From Neotamlana sargassicola (GTDB lineage Bacteria; Bacteroidota; Bacteroidia; Flavobacteriales; Flavobacteriaceae), in the NCBI RefSeq assembly GCF_020523965.1, contig NZ_JAJAPX010000002.1:558001-622000 (forward strand): DNA of 64,000 bases. Reading direction: 5' to 3'. The translations under genes were made by a program, and so were the position numbers. This document shows, in pieces, positions 24,863 through 34,565 of the stretch. Position 1 is the first letter of the stretch; each line of letters begins with the position of its first letter. A model generated the notes under the pieces. The model saw only the letters and a program-made list of their open reading frames with translations. It had not been told where the DNA came from and ran no database searches.

Positions 24863-27490
24863 ATGACAACCAGAAAACGAATTAGTGGTTTTTCTATAAA
24901 ATCATTATTTAAAAACATGATGCTTTTGCTAATATTGTTATTTGCAAAGAGCATTTCTTCACAAACCTTTACCGATGCAGACGACTTAAAAAGTGCTGTG
25001 AATGCGGCAACAAATGGCGGTATTTTTATTGTGTCAAATGGATCGTATGCAGATTTTGAGGCAACTTTCGAGAATATGGCATCCGAGAGTGAGCCTATTG
25101 TAATTAAAGCTGAAACTGTTGGTGGTGTTACTTTAACTGGAGAATCATCATTTGTGTTAAAAAAATCGTCACACATAACTATTGAGGGTTTTGTGTTTAA
25201 CGTGGTTGATGCTGGAACTATTATTAAACTGGAAGGCTGTAATAATATTCGTATTAGCAGAAATGTTTTTGAGCAAAGCACAACGAGTTCCGCTAAGTGG
25301 CTTTATATTGGAGGTGTTTGGGACGATACGGTTTATCCATTTCAGTACCCAAGTCATAATAATCGTATAGATCATAATATCTTTAAAAATAAATCCAATT
25401 TGGGGAATTATTTAACTATCGATGGTTCTACAGACGATGCAAGCGATACACCTTACCAATCGCAATACGACAGAATAGATCATAATTACTTTTACAATAA
25501 TGGTCCTAGAGCTACAAACGAGCAAGAATCTATTAGGATTGGTTGGAGCGAAATGTCGCAATCAAGCGGTTATACTACAGTGGAGTTTAATTTATTTGAA
25601 GACTGCGATGGCGATCCCGAAATTATTTCGGTTAAATCTTGTGATAACTTAATTAGGCATAACACATTCTTAAAAAGTTACGGAACATTGTCTTTAAGAC
25701 ATGGAAACAGAAATAGGGTAGAAGGTAATTACTTTTTTGGAGATGGAAAAGCTATCGGGAGCTCAAGTACAGGATCTAGTTTGTATACTGGTGGCATTCG
25801 AATTTATGGTACCGATCATGTTATAATAAATAACTACATGGAAGGTTTAACAGGGACACGTTGGGATGCGCCAATAACCTTAACTTTAGGAGACGCCATA
25901 GATGGGCAAAGTACGAGTTGGAGTAAGCATTTTAGAGCCGAAGATGTGGTAATTGCTTATAATACTTTGGTTAATAATAGCCATGGTATTGAAATTGGCT
26001 ACGATAATAACGATGCTTATAATAAAGATTTAGAAAATATTACTATCGCAAATAACCTAATTACTGGTTCTGAAAATGCCATGGTCGAAATTGTAGACAC
26101 TAATAATGATCAAGGCGATAAAATAACTTGGATAAATAATTTAATGTATCCAACCGGAACTGCTCAATTGTTGGTAGGGGCAACAAGTACAAGTTTTGAT
26201 GCCTCCGAAGTGGTAAATGAAAATCCGTATTTAGAGTTTGATGCCGATTCGGGTGTTTATAAAACTACGGCAGATACACCGGTTTATACTAATGGAATTT
26301 CAGAATCTGTTTCTGAAGATATCGAGGGGCAAACTAGAGCGGCGACAAGTAATCCGGGAGCCGATAATTTTAGTGCTGAAAGTATTAGATATGCACCTTT
26401 AACAACCAACGATGTTGGGCCCTATGCTTATGAAGATGGAGAAGAAACCGAAACGCTTTATGTGTCTCCTATTTCGGGATTTGAAGCAGAAGGTGGAGCA
26501 CAGACCGTTACTGTTACTTCTAATTTAGATTGGACCGTAAATGAAACCGCCGAATGGGTGTCGGTTTCTTTAACTTCTGGAAGTAATAATGGAAGTTTTA
26601 CAATAACGGTTAGTGAGAATACAACCACCGAAGATCGCTCGACCTCTATTGAGGTTGCAGGAGGAACACTTTCGCGAACAATTACAGTTACTCAAAGTGC
26701 AGCCGATTTAACCAGTTTGTACACCTTAATAAATACTGGGGAATCTAACGATCCGGTTTCGGTTGAAGCTTTTTCTAAGGAAGAGGTTAACGGGACAACT
26801 AAGTTTAATTATGCAACAAATACTTTAGATAAAGATAATGGTACCGTTTGGGCAGCAGACGACGGCGAGTTGGTTGCAGGCGATTATAAAGGCGATGGTG
26901 AATATATAATATATGATTTGGGGGCAGAATACGAGCTTGATTTAATTCAATTTACAACCACAAATAAATCTGATGCTTTTGGGTATCAAATTTGGGTGTC
27001 AACTACAGGAACAAATGCAACCGATTTTTCACGTGTTTTACCTAGCTCGGGCGATTTAATTTTAACCGCTACTGGAACAACCGATTTTAATCAATATGAA
27101 ATTGAAACAAACGCACGTTATGTAAAGTTGTTAGGTTTTGGAAGGTTTAATGCCGATGGAAATACTAGAACCAGTGTTTGGAGTGCTATTGGGGAAATTG
27201 AATTTTTTGGTGAAGCTAGTGTCTTGTCTAACGTATTATTTGATAAATCAAATATCAGTATTTATCCTAATCCTACATCAAATTATTTAATTGTTGATAA
27301 TCCAGGTTTTGAGGCAACAAAGGTTGAGTTGTATAGGTTGAACGGAGCGCTTATTTTGAGTCAAAATATTACAGAATCAGCTTTAACTATCGATACGTCT
27401 AAATTTTCTGGTGGCCTTTATGTCTTAAGTGTTTTTAACAATGAAAAATTACTTGAGTCTAAACGAATAGTTATTTCAGCTAATAAATAG
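24863..27490 (+). CDS. PL6 alginate lyase with BACON and discoidin-like modules and T9SS tail
   Basis: An 875-residue secreted multidomain enzyme. Signal region to ~residue 33 (LLLILLFAKSISSQ). Residues ~35-500 are a right-handed beta-helix of the PL6 family (chondroitinase B-like); the catalytic Lys258 (EIISVKSC) and Arg279 (LSLRHGNRNRVEGN) are in place. Then a BACON domain (~535-610, VSPISGFEAEGGAQTVTV), an F5/8C-like module (~620-780, IIYDLGAEYELDLIQF) and a type A T9SS sorting domain at the end (ISIYPNPTSNYLIV). PL6 lyases cut alginate by beta-elimination, many preferring MG or mannuronate blocks. It should be secreted or displayed by T9SS. Promoter carries the locus operator. Confidence 0.92.
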   Translation: MTTRKRISGFSIKSLFKNMMLLLILLFAKSISSQTFTDADDLKSAVNAATNGGIFIVSNGSYADFEATFENMASESEPIVIKAETVGGVTLTGESSFVLKKSSHITIEGFVFNVVDAGTIIKLEGCNNIRISRNVFEQSTTSSAKWLYIGGVWDDTVYPFQYPSHNNRIDHNIFKNKSNLGNYLTIDGSTDDASDTPYQSQYDRIDHNYFYNNGPRATNEQESIRIGWSEMSQSSGYTTVEFNLFEDCDGDPEIISVKSCDNLIRHNTFLKSYGTLSLRHGNRNRVEGNYFFGDGKAIGSSSTGSSLYTGGIRIYGTDHVIINNYMEGLTGTRWDAPITLTLGDAIDGQSTSWSKHFRAEDVVIAYNTLVNNSHGIEIGYDNNDAYNKDLENITIANNLITGSENAMVEIVDTNNDQGDKITWINNLMYPTGTAQLLVGATSTSFDASEVVNENPYLEFDADSGVYKTTADTPVYTNGISESVSEDIEGQTRAATSNPGADNFSAESIRYAPLTTNDVGPYAYEDGEETETLYVSPISGFEAEGGAQTVTVTSNLDWTVNETAEWVSVSLTSGSNNGSFTITVSENTTTEDRSTSIEVAGGTLSRTITVTQSAADLTSLYTLINTGESNDPVSVEAFSKEEVNGTTKFNYATNTLDKDNGTVWAADDGELVAGDYKGDGEYIIYDLGAEYELDLIQFTTTNKSDAFGYQIWVSTTGTNATDFSRVLPSSGDLILTATGTTDFNQYEIETNARYVKLLGFGRFNADGNTRTSVWSAIGEIEFFGEASVLSNVLFDKSNISIYPNPTSNYLIVDNPGFEATKVELYRLNGALILSQNITESALTIDTSKFSGGLYVLSVFNNEKLLESKRIVISANK

Positions 27491-27542
27491 AGCTAAACAA
27501 AGTCTTAAATGTTAAATTTTTTGGATAAATAAAAAATAAATG

Positions 27543-27585
27543 TATTTTTGGTAAACCAAATTGGTAATCCAGTTTGGTCTGCCAC
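27543..27585 (+). promoter_or_regulatory. Promoter with three 13-bp-phased operator boxes
   Basis: The -7 element TATTTTTG (27543-27550) overlaps box 1 TTGGTAAACCAA (27548); box 2 TTGGTAATCCAG starts at 27561 and box 3 TTGGTCTGCCAC at 27574. Same phase to the promoter as upstream of the PL6 and susC genes. Confidence 0.75.
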
Positions 27586-27646
27586 TAAAAATACCACAAC
27601 GCTAACTTGCTTTGTTAGTAAACAACTAAACTAAAATTAAACTATT

Positions 27647-28561
27647 ATGAAAAAAACTTTACTTTTTGCTTTTTTAACAACCACGTTTTTAGGCTTTTCT
27701 CAGGTGCAGCCTACGGTGCACAATGCTACCTTCGATAATTTACCAAAATCTTCTGGTACCGACTGTGCATGTTCAGGATGGATAAATAAAGATATTGCCG
27801 ATCAAGGGGAGTCTTCAACATTAAGCGGAAATGACGTTGTTAAGTTAGATGATTTTGAGTCGGATGGAATTTATCAAGAGGTTGAGGTAGTTGCAAACAG
27901 CAATTACACATTAGATCTTGATTATACTTATAAAATAGCTTCCACAACTACCAACTATATTGAAGTAGTTATTCTAAAAGGAAGCGGTTATGTTAGCGGT
28001 TACACGCCAGCCTATGAGCCACCAGCTACTGCGGCACAACAAGATTTTGGTTATGAAACTGTAGCTTCGGTAGAGTTAGCAGCTAATCAATTGGCGTATG
28101 CTCAAATTGCCCCTCCGGGAAATACAGATACAAACGCGATGTCTCAAATGGTTTTTAATACAGGTAGTGAAACTAGTATTGCCATTTTTGTTAGAGCTAT
28201 AGGGCCTTACGATGCTGCTTCTCATGGTGATTCTAGTAAAGATAAAGGGTGGATGAATGGTGATTCTGAAATTAGATTAGATAATTTAGTGCTGGTTAAT
28301 ACAACGGTGTTGTCTGCTCAGGAGATTGCAGAATCGAGTTTTAAAGTATATCCTAACCCAGCTAAAGATGTTATAAACATTTCTGCATTAAATAGCGTCA
28401 ATGTGGAATCTGTGAAGTTGTATAATGTTATTGGTAAACAAGTTTATGCAGGAGATGTTTTAACCGAAAAAATAGATATTTCGAATTTAAATAAAGGGTT
28501 GTATTTGTTAAAAATTCAAGCCGAAAGCGGCTCTATAAATAAAAAAATTATTATTGAATAA
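27647..28561 (+). CDS. Secreted beta-sandwich (carbohydrate-binding-type) protein with T9SS tail
   Basis: A 304-residue protein with a signal peptide (MKKTLLFAFLTTTFLGFSQ), one beta-sandwich domain (~22-215), and a type A T9SS sorting domain (SFKVYPNPAKDVINI to the end). The domain contains ATFDNLPKS, DGIYQEVEVVANSNYTLDLDY and a closing FVRAIG...EIRLDNLVLV, resembling CBM4/9-like folds. The same pattern recurs in the two surface lipoproteins downstream of susD. No catalytic motif is seen. It is likely an alginate-binding or enzyme-assisting protein outside the cell (inference). Three operator boxes control it. Confidence 0.8.
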   Translation: MKKTLLFAFLTTTFLGFSQVQPTVHNATFDNLPKSSGTDCACSGWINKDIADQGESSTLSGNDVVKLDDFESDGIYQEVEVVANSNYTLDLDYTYKIASTTTNYIEVVILKGSGYVSGYTPAYEPPATAAQQDFGYETVASVELAANQLAYAQIAPPGNTDTNAMSQMVFNTGSETSIAIFVRAIGPYDAASHGDSSKDKGWMNGDSEIRLDNLVLVNTTVLSAQEIAESSFKVYPNPAKDVINISALNSVNVESVKLYNVIGKQVYAGDVLTEKIDISNLNKGLYLLKIQAESGSINKKIIIE

Positions 28562-28583
28562 TTGAGTAGTTGAATTAGTCTTT

Positions 28584-28618
28584 AAAAAGAAAGGTTTAGT
28601 ATTTAGACCTTTCTTTTT
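28584..28618 (+). terminator. Terminator between the T9SS protein and the PL17 lyase
   Basis: AAAAAGAAAGGT pairs perfectly with ACCTTTCTTTTT (12 bp), ending in Ts. No good promoter follows before 28657, so PL17 probably depends on read-through. Confidence 0.8.
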
Positions 28619-28656
28619 ATGTTTTAAGTGAATATTAAAAATATTAAAAATTTAAA

Positions 28657-30942
28657 ATGAATTTACCGAAAATTTGTAGTAGAGTGTCTTCTTTAATGAT
28701 GCTTTTGTTTGTGTTCTTAGCATGTAAAAACAACGAAGGCTTAAAAGCCGATAACAATAGTGTGTTGGAAAACGCTTCGCATCCAAGCTTAATTTTAACA
28801 GCTCAAGGTGTAAAAGATATTCGTGCAAATTTAGGGCAAATTCCAATTTTCGATAAAACACTTCAGGAAACAAAGGAAGCTGTAGATGCAGAAATTACAA
28901 ATGGTATTGATGTGCCTGTTCCTAAAGATTACTCTGGGGGCTATACTCACGAACAGCACAAAAAGAATTTTGTTTTTATGCAAAAGGCTGGGGCGCTGTA
29001 TCAAATTTTAAACGACGAAACTTATGCTAATTATGTTAAGGATATGTTGTTTGCTTATAGAGATTTGTATCCAACATTACCTGTGCATCCGCAACCAAGA
29101 AGTTATGCTCGTGGAAAATTATTTTGGCAATGTTTAAATGATAGTAATTGGTTGGTTTATACTAGTCAAGCTTACGATTGTATTTATGATTTTTTATCCG
29201 AAAGCGAACGTGCCGATTTGGAAAAGAATTTATTTAAGCCTTTCGCTGATTTTATATCAACAGGAAATCCACAATTTTTTAATCGTGTTCATAATCATAG
29301 TACTTGGGGAAGCGTTGCTGTGGGTATGATTGCTTTGGTTATGGAAGATGATAGCTTGCTTAACCGTGCACTTTATGGTATTAAAAATTTAAAAATGGAT
29401 CCTAATATGAAGGATAATGATGGTGGTTTTATTAATAAAGATGGGAAGGCAGGATTTTACGCCAATTTAGAAGAACCATTTTCACCAGATGGTTATTATA
29501 CTGAGGGGCCTTATTATCAACGTTATGCCTCGTATCCTTTTTTAATTTTTGCTCAAGCACTTCAAAATAAAAAATCGGAATTAGGTGTGTTTAAGTTTAA
29601 AGATAGCGTATTGCTTAAAAGTGTAAATGCGTTAATAAATTTAACTGACGCCGATGGGGAGTTTTTCCTGCTAAACGATTCTCAAAAAGGCATGTCGTAT
29701 TACAACAGTGCTTTGGTTTCTGCGGTGGATATTGCTTATCAATTTGGGGGTAAAAATCCGGAATTGTTAAGTATCGCCGAAAAGCAGAATAAAGTTACTC
29801 TAGATGATGCAGGTTTATCTGTTGCACTTGGATTGAAAGCAGGTGAAGCCAAGTCTTTTGAGAAAAAATCTATTGAATTAACCGATGGGCCAAATGGTAA
29901 ACAAGGTGCAGTTGGTATTTTAAGAAGCAATCCATTGGAGGTTGTTTTTAAATATACAGCACATGGTTTAAGTCATGGTCATTTCGATAAACTTTCGTTT
30001 GCTTTGTTCGACGGTGGCGATGAGGTTTTACAAGATTATGGCCTGTCGCGATATGTGAATATTGAACAAAAAGGAGGCGGTAATTACTTAAAAGAAAATA
30101 AAACTTGGGCGAAACAAACGGTTGCTCATAACACTTTGGTTCAAAACGAAAAATCGCATTTTAAAGGAGAGTATGGTATTGGGAGTAAATATCATTCTAA
30201 TTCGTATTTGTTTAACAGTTCTGATAAAAATATTCAGGTAGCAAGTGCTAAAGAAGAGAATGCTTATCCAGGAACAAAATTACATCGCACCATGGCGATA
30301 ATTAGTGATTCGTCTTTAGAAAATCCGTTTGTGTTAGATATTATGCGAGTGGAGTCGTTAAAACCAAATCAATACGATTTGCCATTTTATTACTTGGGTC
30401 AACTTATGCAAACAAGTTTTGAATATAACAAGTTAAATCAGCCTACTGTTTTAGGTGATAGCGATGGATATCAGCATTTATATAAAGAAGCGTCTGCTGT
30501 GGCAAATGGCGATAACATCACTTTAAACTGGTTAAATAAAAATAAGTTTTACTCTATCACTTCAGAAACAAATAAGTCGGACGCTATTATTTTGGCCCGA
30601 ATTGGAGCTAACGATCCTGAGTATAATTTAAGACATGAACCTGCGCTAATTTTAAGGAAAAAAAATGCAAAAACAGCGCTTTTTGTTTCAACAATTGAAT
30701 CGCATGGAACATATAGTCCAGTGTCCGAGTTGGCAATAAATGCTTATAGTAATATTGCAAGTTTAACTACGATTTATAATGCTTCAAATTATACAGCAGT
30801 TAAAATAACGCTTAAAAATAATACGTCGAAATTGTTTATTATTTCAAATGAAAATAATGACGAGCAAAAACAGCATAAATTAGAGGTTGATGGTCGTTTA
30901 ATAGAATGGACAGGTGCCTTTGCGTTAGTAGATTTTAATTAA
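28657..30942 (+). CDS. PL17 oligoalginate lyase lipoprotein
   Basis: A 761-residue lipoprotein (MNLPKICSRVSSLMMLLFVFLAC; Cys near residue 23, followed by KNNE, not a strong surface-export signal). N-terminal alpha/alpha toroid (~45-390) with RVHNHSTWG (N213/H214) and DGYYTEGPYYQRYASYP (Y281 region), then a heparinase II/III beta-sheet domain with YTAHGLSHGHFDKLSF (H436, H442). These are the PL17 active-site positions. PL17 enzymes trim alginate oligomers exolytically to the monosaccharide uronate. It most likely acts in the periplasm on SusCD-imported oligomers. Confidence 0.93.
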   Translation: MNLPKICSRVSSLMMLLFVFLACKNNEGLKADNNSVLENASHPSLILTAQGVKDIRANLGQIPIFDKTLQETKEAVDAEITNGIDVPVPKDYSGGYTHEQHKKNFVFMQKAGALYQILNDETYANYVKDMLFAYRDLYPTLPVHPQPRSYARGKLFWQCLNDSNWLVYTSQAYDCIYDFLSESERADLEKNLFKPFADFISTGNPQFFNRVHNHSTWGSVAVGMIALVMEDDSLLNRALYGIKNLKMDPNMKDNDGGFINKDGKAGFYANLEEPFSPDGYYTEGPYYQRYASYPFLIFAQALQNKKSELGVFKFKDSVLLKSVNALINLTDADGEFFLLNDSQKGMSYYNSALVSAVDIAYQFGGKNPELLSIAEKQNKVTLDDAGLSVALGLKAGEAKSFEKKSIELTDGPNGKQGAVGILRSNPLEVVFKYTAHGLSHGHFDKLSFALFDGGDEVLQDYGLSRYVNIEQKGGGNYLKENKTWAKQTVAHNTLVQNEKSHFKGEYGIGSKYHSNSYLFNSSDKNIQVASAKEENAYPGTKLHRTMAIISDSSLENPFVLDIMRVESLKPNQYDLPFYYLGQLMQTSFEYNKLNQPTVLGDSDGYQHLYKEASAVANGDNITLNWLNKNKFYSITSETNKSDAIILARIGANDPEYNLRHEPALILRKKNAKTALFVSTIESHGTYSPVSELAINAYSNIASLTTIYNASNYTAVKITLKNNTSKLFIISNENNDEQKQHKLEVDGRLIEWTGAFALVDFN

Positions 30943-31101
30943 GCTTTTTAAAAATAAATTAAGATACTTGCATAGACTTTTTTTGCAAGTATCTTCTTAA
31001 GTATTTCCTGTGTTTTAAGCCGATTATTTGGTCAATTCAAAGAGATTTTTAGAGGTTATTGTTAAAATTCTGTAAAATTTTTTTTTAACAGAAAAATAAC
31101 A
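30943..31101 (+). other. Spacer with stem-loop after PL17 and upstream of the susC promoter
   Basis: It holds a perfect 12-bp hairpin (AAGATACTTGCA 30961-30972 with TGCAAGTATCTT 30984-30995), not followed by a T-tract, that may stop or trim the PL17 message. The rest is AT-rich with no gene. Confidence 0.6.
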
Positions 31102-31144
31102 TATATTTGGTCAACCAGATTGAAAAACCAATTTGGTTGACCAT
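31102..31144 (+). promoter_or_regulatory. susC promoter with three 13-bp-phased operator boxes
   Basis: The -7 element TATATTTG (31102-31109) overlaps box 1 TTGGTCAACCAG (31107); a degenerate box 2 TTGAAAAACCAA lies at 31120 and box 3 TTGGTTGACCAT at 31133. Steps are again 13 bases. Confidence 0.75.
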
Positions 31145-31169
31145 ATTAAACTTAAATAAACTAAACTAT

Positions 31170-31334
31170 ATGAACCACAAAAAACACCGATAGTGTAGCT
31201 ATCTACTTCCGCATTTCCTTTTTTTCAGAAAAAAACACTTTTAACCCAAAAAGGGAGTAAAAAATCAATTACAAACTATTCAATTACAACAGATTATTAA
31301 AAACAAAAACAGACTTATTAAACTTAAATTAACT
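31170..31334 (+). promoter_or_regulatory. Long susC leader with 7-codon upstream reading frame and hairpin
   Basis: The leader runs about 220 bases from the promoter to the susC ATG. It contains ATG AAC CAC AAA AAA CAC CGA TAG (31170-31193, MNHKKHR), directly followed by a small GATAG..CTATC hairpin. No other gene. A leader peptide controlling susC is conceivable but unproven. Confidence 0.35.
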
Positions 31335-34300
31335 ATGAATTTTAAAAACAAGTTAGCGTTTATTGCCATGTTGTTTTGCAGTGTAGCATTGTTTGCACAA
31401 GAAACAGTTATTAGCGGTACGGTCGTTTCAGAAAAAGACGGTATTCCAATTCCAGGAGTTAACGTCATTATTCTAAATACCACAAAAGGAACAACTACCG
31501 ATTTCGATGGAAATTATCAAATTAAAGTTTCAAACGGAGAGGTTATTCAGTTTTCTTACATAGGTTTTCAAAATAAAAATGTTATTGCGGCAGGTCAAAA
31601 AACAATTAATGTTTCTTTGGTTGAAGATTTAGCGAAACTCGATGAAATTGTGGTTGTTGCTTATGGAGACCAAAAGCAAAAAAATGTAACAAGTGCTTTA
31701 ACTAAGGTTTCTGCTAAAGATATTGAGGATGTTGCTGTTTCTCGTGTTGAGGATGCACTTCGAGGGAAAGTTGCTGGTTTAAGAATACAAACAGTAGCTT
31801 CGGAAGCTGGTGGAGATCCAAAAATTACATTGCGTGGTCCTGGTTCTATTACAGGAGAGTCGTCACCTCTTATTGTAGTTGACGGTGTGGTTCTAGGAAA
31901 CGATGCAGATATTTTAGCATCTATCGACAATAATAATATCGAATCTATTAGTGTTTTAAAAGATGCTTCTTCTGTAGCTATTTATGGTTCGCGTGGTGCG
32001 AATGGTGTTATACTATTAACGCTTAAAAAAGGTATTACTGGTAAAACAAGGTTTTCTTATAACACATTTACTGGTTATAAATATGCTACAAATAATGACA
32101 ATTTTAACACAACCATCGATCAAGAAAGATTACGATTAGATGGATTACAGTCTACTGTAAATGCTATTACTAATGCAGATAACTACAGCCGAGTAATTAA
32201 CGATTACAATTCTGCTTATGCCGAGTTAGAAGCTATGGAGTTTATCGCTTCGTTAGGTGGTGGCTGGAAAAATTGGCAAGATGAAATTTTTAATGGTGGT
32301 ATTATAACCAACCATTCGTTTGCAGCTCGCGGTGGTTCTGAATTAACAAACTATTCAGCTTCACTGGGGTATCTGGAAGATGAAGGTATCGCATTAGTAG
32401 ATAATTTTAAAAAGTATAATGCCAGAATTAAAGTTGATAGTAAATCAAAAAACAAGAAAATTAAATTTGGTGGTACTTTACGTGTAAACTATAACGATCA
32501 AGATAAATTGCCTGCAAGATTTACCGATCCGTTAAGACAATATGGTCATATTCCACTTTATTTAAATGAAGAGCATTTAAAGTATGTTACTAACTTTTCA
32601 AGAGATGTGGGTGTGTCTACAGATGCAGGTAAATTGTTCGAAAATTTAGAAGAAGGTAGTTACGGGTTTTCAAGAGCTTTCGATCACGTTTTTACTGTCG
32701 ACCCAGATAATCCGCAGTCTATCGCAATCGATCCTAACACAGGGTTGCCTCTTGCAAGTGCTCTAACTTCTGGTGGTTTAACACTTTCTACTACTAAAAA
32801 CGTTCATCCATTAGTGCATTTCTTAGAGCGTTCTAGAACGAAAAGAAAATTAAGCTTAAATGCATCTTCTTATATCGATTTTGAATTAGCTGAAGGACTT
32901 AACTTTAGGCAAACTATTTCAGGTGTTTTTAGACACAATAAAACTAACGAAGCCGATTATTACTACGGTCAAGAAAACAGAGATCAAGAAGCGTACAGGT
33001 TTGTTAGTAGAGATGAGTTAAATCAATATGCATTTGAGTCTATTTTAAAGTATAACAAAAGCTTTGGAAAGCACAGTTTAAATACTGTTTTAGGTTTCGA
33101 ATACACACGTAGAGATTTTTTCTCTCAAGATTCTGAGGCTGTTGGTTATACTAACGATTTTAATAATAACATTGCTCTTGCCGATGGCGGAACAACATTT
33201 ACAGATAACGGTACAGATAAATTAGTATCGTACTTTGGAAGATTAGATTATAATTACGACGAAAAATATTTACTACAAATCTCGGCTCGTACCGATGGTA
33301 GCTCGCGTTTTGGTTCTAACACACGTTTCGGGTTTTTCCCAGCTGCTTCTGTTGGATGGATTGTTTCAAGCGAAGATTTCTTGTCTTCAAGCGATGTAAT
33401 TTCATTCCTTAAGTTAAGAGCAAGTTATGGTGTTTCTGGATCTAACGAAATTTCTTCAAATATTTATGATTCACTTTATAGATTCGACGAAACTTTTAGT
33501 TCTGTAGGCTATAATTCATTGGCTGCAGTAAAAGCAATTACTTTAGCTAATCCAGACTTAGGATGGGAAAAATTAATAGAATTTAACCCTGGTATCGATA
33601 TAACTTTTGGTAGAGGATTATTAAATTTCTCAGCCGATTATTATACCAGAACCAGTGAAGATTTAATTCTGTTTGCGCCTGTTTCTGCTGTTTATGGAAC
33701 AGATAATTGGCTTCAAAATATTGGTGAAGTTAAAAACTCGGGTGTAGAGTTAGAACTGGATTCTAGAATCTTAACATCAGAAAATTTCAGCTGGAGACTT
33801 TCAGGGCAGTTTGCTTTAAATAGAAACGAAGTAGTTAGTTTAGGTAATAACGAACAAATTATTTCAAGAATCGATCAAGATACAAGACCTACAGAGTTTA
33901 TCGCTAAAGTAGGACAGCCAATTACAAGTTTTTATGGTTGGGTTTACGAAAAGGAAGTTCCTTTAGAGTGGATTGATAATCCTTTTAACCGTTTTAATAA
34001 CGATTTTGCACATGTTTATGTGAAAGACTTAAATAATGATGGGATTATTGATGATGAAGATAGAACCGAGTTAGGTAGTCCATATCCAGATTTTACTTGG
34101 GGCTTTAATTCTGATATTACTTGGAATGCTTTCGATTTTGCTTTTCAATGGCAAGGATCGCATGGTGCAGAGGTTAGAGTTGCCGATTTAGATCAGTTGT
34201 ATTACGCAAGTGAATCGGCAGTAAATCCGGTTTCGAATTTCCCAGATTTAGATTTAACGGTTCATAGAAGATATACAGACGATCACATTCAAGATGCATC

Positions 34301-34559
34301 ATTTGTTGCTTTACGTAATGTAACATTAGGGTATACTATTCCAGAATCATTTACATCTAAATACAGTATAGACAGATTGAGGTTTTATTTAACAGGAGAG
34401 AATTTATTATTCTTTACAGCAAGTGGTTACGAAGGCTTTAATCCAGAAGCTCAAGGACAAACCTCGAATAATGCAAATACTCCTTTAACAGCTGGTTACC
34501 AAAGAGGTGACGGACCTGTAGTACGAACAATTTCAGCAGGAATTAACTTTCAATTTTAA
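31335..34559 (+). CDS. SusC-like TonB-dependent outer-membrane transporter (alginate oligomers)
   Basis: A 1074-residue outer-membrane protein. Signal peptide (MNFKNKLAFIAMLFCSVALFA), CarboxypepD-regulatory-like domain (~22-100, ISGTVVSEKDGIPIPGVNV, GTTTDFDGNYQI), TonB-box-like region, plug (~110-235, VEDALRGKVAGLRI, SPLIVVDGV, GSRGANGVILLTLKKG), then a 22-strand barrel ending in an aromatic residue (AGINFQF). SusC proteins import glycan oligomers with a SusD lid, using TonB energy. Neighbours (lyases PL6, PL17, PL7) make alginate the probable substrate. The susD gene follows after 6 bases. Confidence 0.95.
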   Translation: MNFKNKLAFIAMLFCSVALFAQETVISGTVVSEKDGIPIPGVNVIILNTTKGTTTDFDGNYQIKVSNGEVIQFSYIGFQNKNVIAAGQKTINVSLVEDLAKLDEIVVVAYGDQKQKNVTSALTKVSAKDIEDVAVSRVEDALRGKVAGLRIQTVASEAGGDPKITLRGPGSITGESSPLIVVDGVVLGNDADILASIDNNNIESISVLKDASSVAIYGSRGANGVILLTLKKGITGKTRFSYNTFTGYKYATNNDNFNTTIDQERLRLDGLQSTVNAITNADNYSRVINDYNSAYAELEAMEFIASLGGGWKNWQDEIFNGGIITNHSFAARGGSELTNYSASLGYLEDEGIALVDNFKKYNARIKVDSKSKNKKIKFGGTLRVNYNDQDKLPARFTDPLRQYGHIPLYLNEEHLKYVTNFSRDVGVSTDAGKLFENLEEGSYGFSRAFDHVFTVDPDNPQSIAIDPNTGLPLASALTSGGLTLSTTKNVHPLVHFLERSRTKRKLSLNASSYIDFELAEGLNFRQTISGVFRHNKTNEADYYYGQENRDQEAYRFVSRDELNQYAFESILKYNKSFGKHSLNTVLGFEYTRRDFFSQDSEAVGYTNDFNNNIALADGGTTFTDNGTDKLVSYFGRLDYNYDEKYLLQISARTDGSSRFGSNTRFGFFPAASVGWIVSSEDFLSSSDVISFLKLRASYGVSGSNEISSNIYDSLYRFDETFSSVGYNSLAAVKAITLANPDLGWEKLIEFNPGIDITFGRGLLNFSADYYTRTSEDLILFAPVSAVYGTDNWLQNIGEVKNSGVELELDSRILTSENFSWRLSGQFALNRNEVVSLGNNEQIISRIDQDTRPTEFIAKVGQPITSFYGWVYEKEVPLEWIDNPFNRFNNDFAHVYVKDLNNDGIIDDEDRTELGSPYPDFTWGFNSDITWNAFDFAFQWQGSHGAEVRVADLDQLYYASESAVNPVSNFPDLDLTVHRRYTDDHIQDASFVALRNVTLGYTIPESFTSKYSIDRLRFYLTGENLLFFTASGYEGFNPEAQGQTSNNANTPLTAGYQRGDGPVVRTISAGINFQF

Positions 34560-34565
34560 TTAGTT

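Noticed and set aside
31661-31930. Antisense open frame within susC, and similar long antisense frames such as 55519-55902
   Set aside because: They lie wholly opposite well-supported genes, have no start signals and no recognisable domains.
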